A program made the translations under genes and the position numbers. The notes beneath the pieces are model-generated. The model saw only the letters and a program-made list of their open reading frames with translations. It was not told the origin of the DNA and made no database searches. Shown piece by piece: positions 7,816 to 14,365 of a DNA stretch of 36,958 nucleotides. Source of the stretch: JAEUIZ01 sp046155605 (GTDB lineage: Bacteria; Planctomycetota; Phycisphaerae; Phycisphaerales; UBA1924); contig JBJXFQ010000037.1 of NCBI GenBank assembly GCA_046155605.1, positions 1 to 36,958 of the forward strand. The letters are read 5' to 3'. Within the stretch, counting starts at the first letter, position 1. Each line of letters opens with the position of its first letter.

Positions 7816-8073
7816 ATGATATCGGAAACGATCAAAGAACGACTCGCACAGCAGCCCTTTGAGCCGTTTGTGATCAGGGCGAGCAGCGGACAGGGATACA
7901 AGGTCAGCAGTTCGGGCATGATCGTGCTGATGAAGACCAAGGTGTTTGTTGCGGAGCCGCGTTCGGACCGGGCGGCGACGATCTCGTACCTACACATCTC
8001 GGCGATCGAGGAACTCGGCAACGGCAACGGGCATGGTGCGGCTCGTCGTTCGCGCGGCAAACGAGGGCGGTAA
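7816..8073 (+). CDS. 85-aa protein of planctomycete-type small family, function unknown
   Basis: The protein begins MISETIKERLAQQPFEPFVIRASSGQGYKVSSSGMIVLMKTKVFV. This resembles short proteins I associate with planctomycete genomes, in which an N-terminal helix with QPFxPFxI precedes a small beta-rich domain. It ends in a basic tail (RRSRGKRGR). An AGGA is 7 nt before the ATG. The gene starts 15 nt after the phoH stop, so the two may be co-transcribed. No catalytic motif is visible. The family recollection is from memory and is not verified. Confidence 0.7.
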   Translation: MISETIKERLAQQPFEPFVIRASSGQGYKVSSSGMIVLMKTKVFVAEPRSDRAATISYLHISAIEELGNGNGHGAARRSRGKRGR

Positions 8074-8133
8074 GGGTTGACGAGCGACGGGGCGGAGCCG
8101 TTGTAGGCGCAGCGGAAGAACCATGGTGCCAGA

Positions 8134-8874
8134 TCAGGGCGATGATTGCTTCTCCCGAAGTGCCCGACGAACCGCGTCTTTCACAAACTTTGGCATTGCG
8201 CCGTCGACTGTACCGACCCTCACCTTTGCGGCATCGAAGTCAGAGACTTCGCTTCCGGTCCACGTCACATCGAGACGCCGGATATCGGCCGTGGCAACGT
8301 GCGTGTAGTTCAGAGGGTTCGCCCAATAGCACACAGCGCACACTTTTTGGTCTTTGGCCTCAAGCCCATTGGGACAATGCTCGCACGACCAAGATTTGGC
8401 GCGGTTACAAGAGCCACAGACCAGCATGAAGTCTTTCGCATCGCGCGAGGCAGCGGCTCTGTCGCCAGCGACAAGATACGGAATTCGGTGGTCGATCTGG
8501 AGGTAACGAGCTTCGAACTGCGCATTGCAGAGCGCGCAGCGGCTCCCATACTTCGCGACGAGCGCTTGCTTGAACGCCTTTGGAAAGCTGGCACGCCCGC
8601 CCACGCGGCCCGCCGTGATGCCGTCGAGATCACAGAAACTGTACGCCGCCATACGCCGGCCGTTCTTCGCTTTCACAAACGTGGTGACGACAGGTATGCC
8701 CTGCTCCTGTAGATCCTGCTTTGCTCGGGGTGGATGCCCATACCCATACTTGTCTCTTAGATCGTCGGTAGTGACAGAGCCATGCTTGAGGATGTGTTCG
8801 ACGACGATGCGTGCGCGCTTCCCAGTCACCGCGCCCAGCGCGGCCCTTGCGGTCTTGGACATTTTACCCGCCAT
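8134..8874 (-). CDS. HNH endonuclease with winged-helix N terminus, probable type II restriction enzyme
   Basis: A 246-aa protein. Residues ~1-80 look like a helix-turn-helix or winged-helix domain (KRARIVVEHILKHGSVTTDDLRDKYGYGHPPRAKQDLQ). Residues ~103-190 are an HNH nuclease: CALC (113-116), YLQIDHRIPY with the catalytic Asp-His (128-129), and CGSCNRAKS (153-161). A second Cys4 zinc site is formed by CEHC (164-167) and CAVC (179-182). Its ATG shares one base with the TGA of the Dam-class methyltransferase gene, so the pair reads as a restriction-modification system in which the methylase is translated first. A longer frame reaching 9135 is an antisense-like extension within the methylase gene. 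The recognition sequence cannot be read from the protein. A non-restriction HNH role is possible but less likely given the partner. Confidence 0.8.
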   Translation of the reverse strand: MAGKMSKTARAALGAVTGKRARIVVEHILKHGSVTTDDLRDKYGYGHPPRAKQDLQEQGIPVVTTFVKAKNGRRMAAYSFCDLDGITAGRVGGRASFPKAFKQALVAKYGSRCALCNAQFEARYLQIDHRIPYLVAGDRAAASRDAKDFMLVCGSCNRAKSWSCEHCPNGLEAKDQKVCAVCYWANPLNYTHVATADIRRLDVTWTGSEVSDFDAAKVRVGTVDGAMPKFVKDAVRRALREKQSSP

Positions 8875-9893
8875 CAAGCGGACTCCGCGAACAGCGAAGC
8901 GCCCACACTTGCACCCCGCGGCCCGTGGCGCAAGTGCGTCTCGTCGGCGACGATCTGAGGCGAGAGATACAGCGACTCGAACGTGCTGTCCTCGCGCCCG
9001 AGCAGGGTGGCCTGCGTGGAGCGCCCGGCGGGAATCTCGACATGCGTCAAGCCAAGCGACGGAGGCAAGGGGCGACCAAAACGCTTTGTGCCAGTGCGTC
9101 CGTCGTAACTGACGATAAACGCGATGCCCCTGCACCGCAGGCTGTCGAGCGCGGACACGAACTGATCGAATGAAATCCCGTGCCGGTAGCGGTGGTTGTG
9201 CGTATCGACGACGCCTTGATACGGCGGGTCCATGTAGACAAGGTCGCCGGGCTTGGCGGATTCCAAGACTTCGCGATAGTCCACCGAGGACAGTGCGGAC
9301 TTGTTCTTGAGCAAGGCGGAAGCGCCCAGGATGTGCCGTCGCATCGTGTCGGGCACGGCCCCAAGCCGCCGGTTGTCAGGGCTGTTGTTGAACTCGCCGC
9401 GAGAGTTGTAGCGGATTGCGGCCTTGACGCAGCGGGCCAATAGGTACAGAAAGTCCTCGGGGCGGTGGCTCTTGTTGAAGCGGTCCCGCACTCGGTCATA
9501 GTGCGCTCGCTCGTCGCCGAGTTGCGCACGCCAGATCATCTCGTATCCGTCGCTGATCTCGTCGGGACGATCGACGATCTCACGCCACAGGTCCATCAGT
9601 GGCGTGTGGAGGTCGTTGATCACCCATCGCTTGACTCGTCGCATGCGGCCCGCTGCGAGCGACACGGCAGCTGAGCCAGCGAACGGTTCAACGAGCCGCT
9701 TGGTATCGGCGGGGAAGAGGCTGACGATGTAGGCCGCGAGTTGGCGCTTGCTCCCTTGATATGGGATCGGGTGCGGCACACCCTGAAGCGGCTTTGGCAG
9801 CGCGATCGAAACGATTGGTGCGTAGACCTCACCATTCTCGCGCGTGCGGTCTCGCCGAATCTGGCTGTCCCGAACTGATGTGCGTGAGTTCAT
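8874..9893 (-). CDS. Dam-class (D12) DNA adenine N6-methyltransferase
   Basis: A protein of about 339 aa with all key motifs of D12-class methylases: motif X PYQGSKRQL (~44-52), the SAM-binding motif I EPFAGSAAVSLA (~69-80), and the catalytic motif IV DPPY (222-225) in GDLVYMDPPYQGVVDTHNHRYRHGISFDQF. It transfers a methyl group to adenine N6 in DNA and would protect host DNA from the HNH nuclease encoded immediately downstream (one-base overlap). The start is uncertain: ATG 9893 (AGGCGG nearby) or ATG 9932, which would add 13 residues. Dam relatives often recognise GATC, but specificity is not readable here. This island-like pair sits between housekeeping genes on the same strand and may have been acquired by transfer. 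Confidence 0.88.
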   Translation of the reverse strand: MNSRTSVRDSQIRRDRTRENGEVYAPIVSIALPKPLQGVPHPIPYQGSKRQLAAYIVSLFPADTKRLVEPFAGSAAVSLAAGRMRRVKRWVINDLHTPLMDLWREIVDRPDEISDGYEMIWRAQLGDERAHYDRVRDRFNKSHRPEDFLYLLARCVKAAIRYNSRGEFNNSPDNRRLGAVPDTMRRHILGASALLKNKSALSSVDYREVLESAKPGDLVYMDPPYQGVVDTHNHRYRHGISFDQFVSALDSLRCRGIAFIVSYDGRTGTKRFGRPLPPSLGLTHVEIPAGRSTQATLLGREDSTFESLYLSPQIVADETHLRHGPRGASVGASLFAESA

Positions 9894-9982
9894 GATCCGC
9901 CTTGTTGCCGATGTGAGCAGGCGATCATACACCTAATCGATCAAGCGATGCCCATTGAGGCAACAGGAAATGAGCCGTCAAA

Positions 9983-10771
9983 TCACAAACTCTGCGTCCT
10001 CCCACCATCCACCGGCAGGTTGATGCCGTTGACGTAGCTGGCGGCGGGAGACGCGAGGAACCCAACCGCCGCCGCGATTTCCTCGGGCTTGCCAAGACGG
10101 CCCGCGGGGATGGTCGAGATCGCCTCATCGACGACGCTCTGATACGCCTTGCCGGTCTTGGCGGCCCGGGCCTTGAAGAGTTCGGCGAGGCGTGCGGTGT
10201 CGGTGAAGCCCGGCAACACATTGTTGACGGTGATGCCAAAGGGGCCGAGTTCGTGGGCGAGGGTCTTGCCCCAGTTGGCGACGGCGGCGCGGATGGTGTT
10301 GGAGACGCCGAGGTTGGGGATCGGGGCCTTCACGCTGGTGGAGATGATGTTGATGATTCGGCCATAGGCGGCGGCGCGCATGCCGGGCAGTAGAGCCTTG
10401 ACGAGCACCTGGAAGGAGACGAGATGGGTCTTGAAGGCGACGAGGAAGGCCTCGGGCGCGGCGTCGTGAGCGGGGCCGCCTGGTGGGCCGCCGGTGTTAT
10501 TGATGAGGATGTGGACGGGCTTTGTGGGGTCGAGCAGGGGGCGGAGTGCGGGGCCGAGGGATTCGGGGTCGGCGAAATCGGCGACGACGAACCCGTGCTG
10601 CTGCCCTGCGGGCTTGGGCAGTTCTGCGGCGACCTTGGCGAGGGCGTCGGAGTTGCGTGCGATGAGGGTGACGGCGGCACCGAGGGAGGCGAGTTCGAAC
10701 GCGGCGGCGCGGCCGATGCCCTGGGTTGAGCCGCCGACGAGGGCACGTTTGCCGGTGAGGTTGGTGTCCAT
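9983..10771 (-). CDS. SDR-family oxidoreductase lacking the usual Tyr/Lys catalytic pair
   Basis: A 262-aa short-chain dehydrogenase/reductase fold. The cofactor motif GGSTQGIGRAAAFELA (14-29) replaces TGxxxGIG. NNTGGP replaces NNAGG, and the C terminus is the usual PEEIAAAVGFLASPAASYVNGINLPVDGG. The strand and loop that should hold Ser...Tyr-x-x-x-Lys read ISTSVKAPIPNLGVSNTIRAAV. By alignment Tyr is Ser and Lys is Arg. This matches the BKR-like SDR subgroup known to deviate from the catalytic tetrad, often with (L/V)SNxxRAAV. The substrate is unknown; 3-oxoacyl-ACP reductase annotations for this subgroup are unsafe. Transcribed alone on the minus strand. Confidence 0.88.
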   Translation of the reverse strand: MDTNLTGKRALVGGSTQGIGRAAAFELASLGAAVTLIARNSDALAKVAAELPKPAGQQHGFVVADFADPESLGPALRPLLDPTKPVHILINNTGGPPGGPAHDAAPEAFLVAFKTHLVSFQVLVKALLPGMRAAAYGRIINIISTSVKAPIPNLGVSNTIRAAVANWGKTLAHELGPFGITVNNVLPGFTDTARLAELFKARAAKTGKAYQSVVDEAISTIPAGRLGKPEEIAAAVGFLASPAASYVNGINLPVDGGRTQSL

Positions 10772-10922
10772 GGGAGAGTGAGTTTAGAGCAGAAGGGACA
10801 AGGCAGCACGGCCCGGGTTCACATCCGGTGCGGGGACGCCCCGGCTCACACGAGTGTGGGTGCGCGACATTCTCCTCCGGTCGGTGGAACCGAACGCCCG
10901 CCTTCGCTCATATAGTTTGGTT

Positions 10923-11870
10923 ATGACAATCGCGTTGGCGGCGGCAATCGTGTCGATGGCGGGTGGTTGGGCGGGGGGACGGAGCGTGGGGCGGCAGACG
11001 GAGCGACCGGCCGAAAGGCAGTCTGAGCGGCAAGGCGAGCGCCGTGCGGAACCGCCGGGGTCGTCGGAGGCGGCGGCGGCGTTTCAGGGCGAGCGCGGGG
11101 TGACGCGGCCGAGCCGGGACTCGACGCTGGGCTTCACGCTGCCTTCGGAGGTCTTGGAAGTGCTGGTTCAGGGCGGTGCGACGGTCAAGAAGGGCCAGCC
11201 GCTGGTGCGGGCGCGAGATGACGAACTTCGACTGCAGCGTGACCTCCAGAAGACGGTGGCGGAGTCGGACCTGCCGGTGCAGAAAGCGGCGGTGGCGGTA
11301 GACAACGCGCAAGTGGAGTTTGACGCGCAGGAGGCGCTGGCGAAGAAGAGCCTGGGGACGTCGCGGATCGAGTTTGACCGGGCGAAGGCGACGCTGGCAA
11401 GCCGGAAGGTCGATCTGGCGATCGCGAAGTACGAGTTGATGCAGCAGCAGATTCAACTGGCGTTCCGCGAGGAGCAACTCAAGCGGATGGTGCTGATGGC
11501 GCCGTTCGACGGGCGCGTGGACAAGGTGACGGCGGAGGTCGGCGAGGTGAAGCGCGACACCGACCCGGTGATTCGCGTGGTCTCGATCGATCCGCTGTGG
11601 ATCGACGTGAAGGTGCCGACGACGCGGACGCTGATTTCGGGCCTGCGCGTGGGCGATCGGGCGTGGGTCTTGCTCGACGCGCCGGGCGAGCCGGAGGTGT
11701 CGCAAGGGACGATCATCGAGGTGGCGGCGGAGGCGGACTTTGGGAGCGGGACGCGGCGGGTGCGCGTCGAGACACCGAATCCGAAGTTACTGCCGGCGGG
11801 ACTGGCGGCATGGGTGCGATTTGCGGAGCCGCCGGCGGGATTCAAGGTGGCGGGAGGGTCGAAGCCGTGA
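10923..11870 (+). CDS. HlyD/RND-type periplasmic adaptor subunit
   Basis: A protein of about 315 aa starting at ATG 10923 with a short hydrophobic anchor (MTIALAAAIVSMAGGWAGG) and then a low-complexity Arg/Glu/Gln linker. The first lipoyl half is LPSEVLEVLVQGGATVKKGQPLVRARDDEL. A long alpha-hairpin with coiled-coil character follows (roughly 105-200), then the second lipoyl half MVLMAPFDGRVDKVTAEVGEVK and a beta-barrel region (IDPLWIDVKVPTTRTLISGLRVGDRAWV). Such adaptors bridge an inner-membrane transporter to the outer membrane. The gene's last codon overlaps the GTG of the GAF-HlyD gene (GTGA), a mark of translational coupling. No RND or ABC transporter gene is in the operon. The start is uncertain because no ribosome binding site is seen. 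Confidence 0.82.
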   Translation: MTIALAAAIVSMAGGWAGGRSVGRQTERPAERQSERQGERRAEPPGSSEAAAAFQGERGVTRPSRDSTLGFTLPSEVLEVLVQGGATVKKGQPLVRARDDELRLQRDLQKTVAESDLPVQKAAVAVDNAQVEFDAQEALAKKSLGTSRIEFDRAKATLASRKVDLAIAKYELMQQQIQLAFREEQLKRMVLMAPFDGRVDKVTAEVGEVKRDTDPVIRVVSIDPLWIDVKVPTTRTLISGLRVGDRAWVLLDAPGEPEVSQGTIIEVAAEADFGSGTRRVRVETPNPKLLPAGLAAWVRFAEPPAGFKVAGGSKP

Positions 11871-13810
11871 TCGACTTGTCGAGCGTGAAAACGCCGGGCT
11901 GGCAGCGTGTGGTGTCTGAGTTGCACTCGCCGGCGGTGGATGACGGCGCGTTCCTGGCGAAACTCGCGGGCGTGCTGGCGCAGGTTTCGGGGGCGCGTCA
12001 GGCGACGATCTTCGCGGTCGAGCGTGCCGAGGGCGATCAGGCGGGATTGTCTGAACCGCGGGCGCTGGGGGCGTGGCCTCCGCAGCCGGGGGCTGTGCAG
12101 GCGTCGGCGGAGGCCAAGTCGGCGGCGCGCGGCGCGGCGGAGGCGGGCCATGTGCGGCTCTTCGGGCTCGAACGCGCCGATTCGTTCTATGGCGAGGGCG
12201 AACGCGGGAGCGTGGCGGCGGTGCCGGTGGTGCTCGAGGACGGCAACGAGGCCCGGCACGTCATTACGCTCGACCTGGAGCCGAGGTCGCGCCAGGCGCT
12301 GCAGACGACGACGGCGATGATCGAGGTCATCGCAGGGTATGCGCTGCTGCACACGACGCGGCAGCAACTCTCGCGGACGAAATCGGCGTCGGCGGCGCTC
12401 GATCTGGCGGGGCGGCTGATCGCGGCGATCAACGCGGCCCCATCGTTCAAGGGCGCGGCGATCCAACTGGTGAATGACCTGACGAGGCAGGCCAAGGCTG
12501 ATCGCGCGGCGATGGGCTGGGTGCGGAATGTCGGGCCGTCGGGCGTGGTGCGGGTCGTGGCCCTGAGCGACACCGAGCATGTGGACCGGCGGATGGCGAT
12601 GGTGCAGAAACTCGAAGCGGCGATGGACGAGTGCCTGGATCAAGAGCAGCCGGTGCTCTATCCGCCGCCGTCGGGGGCCGAGGCGGACGTGCTGCTGGCG
12701 CAAGCGATCACGCACGCGCACCGCGAACTGGCCTCGTCGGACGCGCGGCTGTCGGCGGTGTCGCTCCCGCTGCGCGACGGCGACGCCGTGGTCGGCGTGG
12801 TCACGATCGAGTCGGCATCAGGCCCGGCGAATCTCGACGAGATCGAGTTGATCCAGGCGGCGCTGGACCTTGTTGCGCCGGTGCTGGTGTTGCGGCGGTC
12901 GGACGATCGGCTGGTGGCGACGCGCGCGGGAATCGCCACGCTCAAGGGCGCGAAGTGGCTCGTGGGCGCGAAGCACACGGGCTGGAAACTCGCGGGCGTG
13001 GCGCTGATGACGGCGGCGGCGCTGGCGACGTTCGTGCGGCTGCCGTTCCGCGTGGATGCGCCGATGGAGGTGCAGCCGCGGACACGGTGGATCATCGGCG
13101 CACCATTCGACGGCGTGATCGGCGCGATCGACGCGGGCACGATGCCCGGTCGGAGCGTGAGCAAGGGGCAGGTGCTGTTCACGATGGCGACGGAAGAGCA
13201 GTTGCTTCGCGCGGCGGATTTCGCGGCGCGAAAGGTGCAGGCGCAGACCGAGGCGGACGCGGCGATGAACGCCGGTGACAAGGACTCGGAGGCGCAGCAG
13301 GCACTCGCGCGGGTGGCGCAGGCGGAGGCGGGGCTGAATCTGGCGAAATACAACCTCGATCGGGCGGAGGTGCGGTCGCCCATCGACGGGGTCATCATCA
13401 CGGGCGATCCGACGGACAAGTTGGGGGCGTCGGTGAAACTGGGCGACCCGCTCTTCCAGGTTGCGCCGCTGGACGACATGGTGATCATCGCGCGAATCAG
13501 CGACCGCGATGTCTCGCTCTTGCGCGGGCGCGAGGTGGTGGGCGAGATCGCGACCAAAGGCGCGCCGGCCGAGGCGTTCCCGATCGCGGTGGAGCATGTC
13601 GTGCCGCTGGCGCAGGCGAAAGACGGCAAGAACACGTTCGAGATTCGGGCGCGGCTCGCGCCCAAGGACGACGCGGAGCGGAAGCGGGCGCTGGAGTTGC
13701 TCAGGCCGGGGATGGAGGGCGTGGCGAAGTTTGATGTGGACCGGCGGTCGCTCTTGAGCATCGGGACGCGGCGGCTGCGGGATCAACTGCAACTGTGGTT
13801 GTGGTGGTAA
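11867..13810 (+). CDS. GAF-GAF-TM-HlyD fusion protein
   Basis: A 647-aa protein starting at GTG 11867, with GGGAGGG 8 nt upstream and a 4-nt overlap with the previous gene. Residues ~28-160 and ~180-345 look like two GAF domains; the second ends in the typical RLSAVSLPLRDGDAVVGVVTIES. One membrane helix (~373-391) follows. The rest is a HlyD-type adaptor: lipoyl half IIGAPFDGVIGAIDAGTMPGRSVSKGQVLF (~409-438), a coiled coil (~443-500), second half EVRSPIDGVIITGDPTDKLGASVKLGDPLF, then a beta-barrel. The GAF part would be cytoplasmic and the HlyD part periplasmic, so ligand sensing or signalling inside the cell could be coupled to an envelope-spanning assembly. The long frame extending back to 11597 overlaps the upstream gene and is not real coding sequence. 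Confidence 0.85.
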   Translation: MIDLSSVKTPGWQRVVSELHSPAVDDGAFLAKLAGVLAQVSGARQATIFAVERAEGDQAGLSEPRALGAWPPQPGAVQASAEAKSAARGAAEAGHVRLFGLERADSFYGEGERGSVAAVPVVLEDGNEARHVITLDLEPRSRQALQTTTAMIEVIAGYALLHTTRQQLSRTKSASAALDLAGRLIAAINAAPSFKGAAIQLVNDLTRQAKADRAAMGWVRNVGPSGVVRVVALSDTEHVDRRMAMVQKLEAAMDECLDQEQPVLYPPPSGAEADVLLAQAITHAHRELASSDARLSAVSLPLRDGDAVVGVVTIESASGPANLDEIELIQAALDLVAPVLVLRRSDDRLVATRAGIATLKGAKWLVGAKHTGWKLAGVALMTAAALATFVRLPFRVDAPMEVQPRTRWIIGAPFDGVIGAIDAGTMPGRSVSKGQVLFTMATEEQLLRAADFAARKVQAQTEADAAMNAGDKDSEAQQALARVAQAEAGLNLAKYNLDRAEVRSPIDGVIITGDPTDKLGASVKLGDPLFQVAPLDDMVIIARISDRDVSLLRGREVVGEIATKGAPAEAFPIAVEHVVPLAQAKDGKNTFEIRARLAPKDDAERKRALELLRPGMEGVAKFDVDRRSLLSIGTRRLRDQLQLWLWW

Positions 13811-13818
13811 GGAGAGAA

Positions 13819-13860
13819 ATGGGACGAAGGGACGGTGGGACAAAGGGACGAAGTGAAAGA
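13819..13860 (+). repeat. Left arm of inverted repeat: GGGACGA octamer array
   Basis: The arm consists of ATGGGACGA, AGGGACGG, TGGGACAA, AGGGACGA, then AGTGAAAGA. It begins 9 nt after the stop codon of the GAF-HlyD gene. The same octamer series in the opposite orientation lies at 14318-14365. The two arms enclose the S23-type gene. Confidence 0.85.
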
Positions 13861-13912
13861 AAGGCAGACGAGCGAGGCCTGAGACGAAGAAGCAGTGAGA
13901 CGGAGGGATGAA

Positions 13913-14308
13913 GTGGAAGAGCGGCAGGTCAAGCCCCGGGTGAGCACGTTTCGCGACCTCATTGCGTGGCAGAAGGCGATGGACCTTGTGCGCGAGGTGT
14001 ACCAGCAGACACGATCGATGCCGGACGACGAGCGGTTCGGGCTCACGACGCAGCTTCGGCGGGCCGCCGTCTCGGTTCCGTCCAACATCGCCGAGGGCTA
14101 TGCGCGCGGGACCACCGCGGACTACTTGCGGTGCTTGCGGATCGCGCGCGGCTCACTCGCGGAAGTCCAGACGCAGGTCGAGATCGCGCAGCAACTGCAA
14201 ATGTTGAACGTTTCGGACACACTCACTGATCGCCTTGCGGTGGCCGACCGCGTCCTCCAGGCGCTCATTCGTTCATTGGAAACCAAACTTCGAACGGACC
14301 CACGATGA
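13913..14308 (+). CDS. Four-helix-bundle protein, S23/23S rRNA intervening-sequence family
   Basis: A 131-aa protein with the family's characteristic pattern: FRDLIAWQKAMDLVREVYQQT, DERFGLTTQLRRAAVSVPSNIAEGYARGTTADYLRCLRIARGSLAEVQTQVEIA, then a last helix. Proteins of this group were first noticed inside 23S rRNA intervening sequences and form homopentameric helical bundles; some serve as accessory proteins (bAvd) of diversity-generating retroelements. No reverse transcriptase or template repeat is present here. GTG 13913 has GGAGGG 5 nt upstream; an in-frame GTG at 13895 is less likely. The gene interrupts the HlyD/GAF-HlyD/M50 operon and is bracketed by inverted octamer arrays, as if carried in on a small cassette. 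Confidence 0.9.
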   Translation: MEERQVKPRVSTFRDLIAWQKAMDLVREVYQQTRSMPDDERFGLTTQLRRAAVSVPSNIAEGYARGTTADYLRCLRIARGSLAEVQTQVEIAQQLQMLNVSDTLTDRLAVADRVLQALIRSLETKLRTDPR

Positions 14309-14317
14309 GCCTTGTGG

Positions 14318-14365
14318 TCTTTGCACTTCGTCCCCTCGTCCCTCCGTCCCATAGTCCCTTCCCAT
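14318..14365 (-). repeat. Right arm of inverted repeat: GGGACGA octamer array
   Basis: Read on the minus strand from 14365, the arm is ATGGGA, AGGGACTA, TGGGACGG, AGGGACGA, GGGGACGA, then AGTGCAAAGA. It mirrors the array at 13819-13860, with one extra octamer and a one-base insertion near the inner end. The start codon of the M50 gene (14364-14366) lies in the outermost bases of this arm. No ribosome binding site precedes that codon. Confidence 0.85.

Noticed and set aside
13913..14308. Diversity-generating retroelement accessory gene (bAvd)
   Set aside because: The fold is shared, but there is no reverse transcriptase or template/variable repeat pair in the window.
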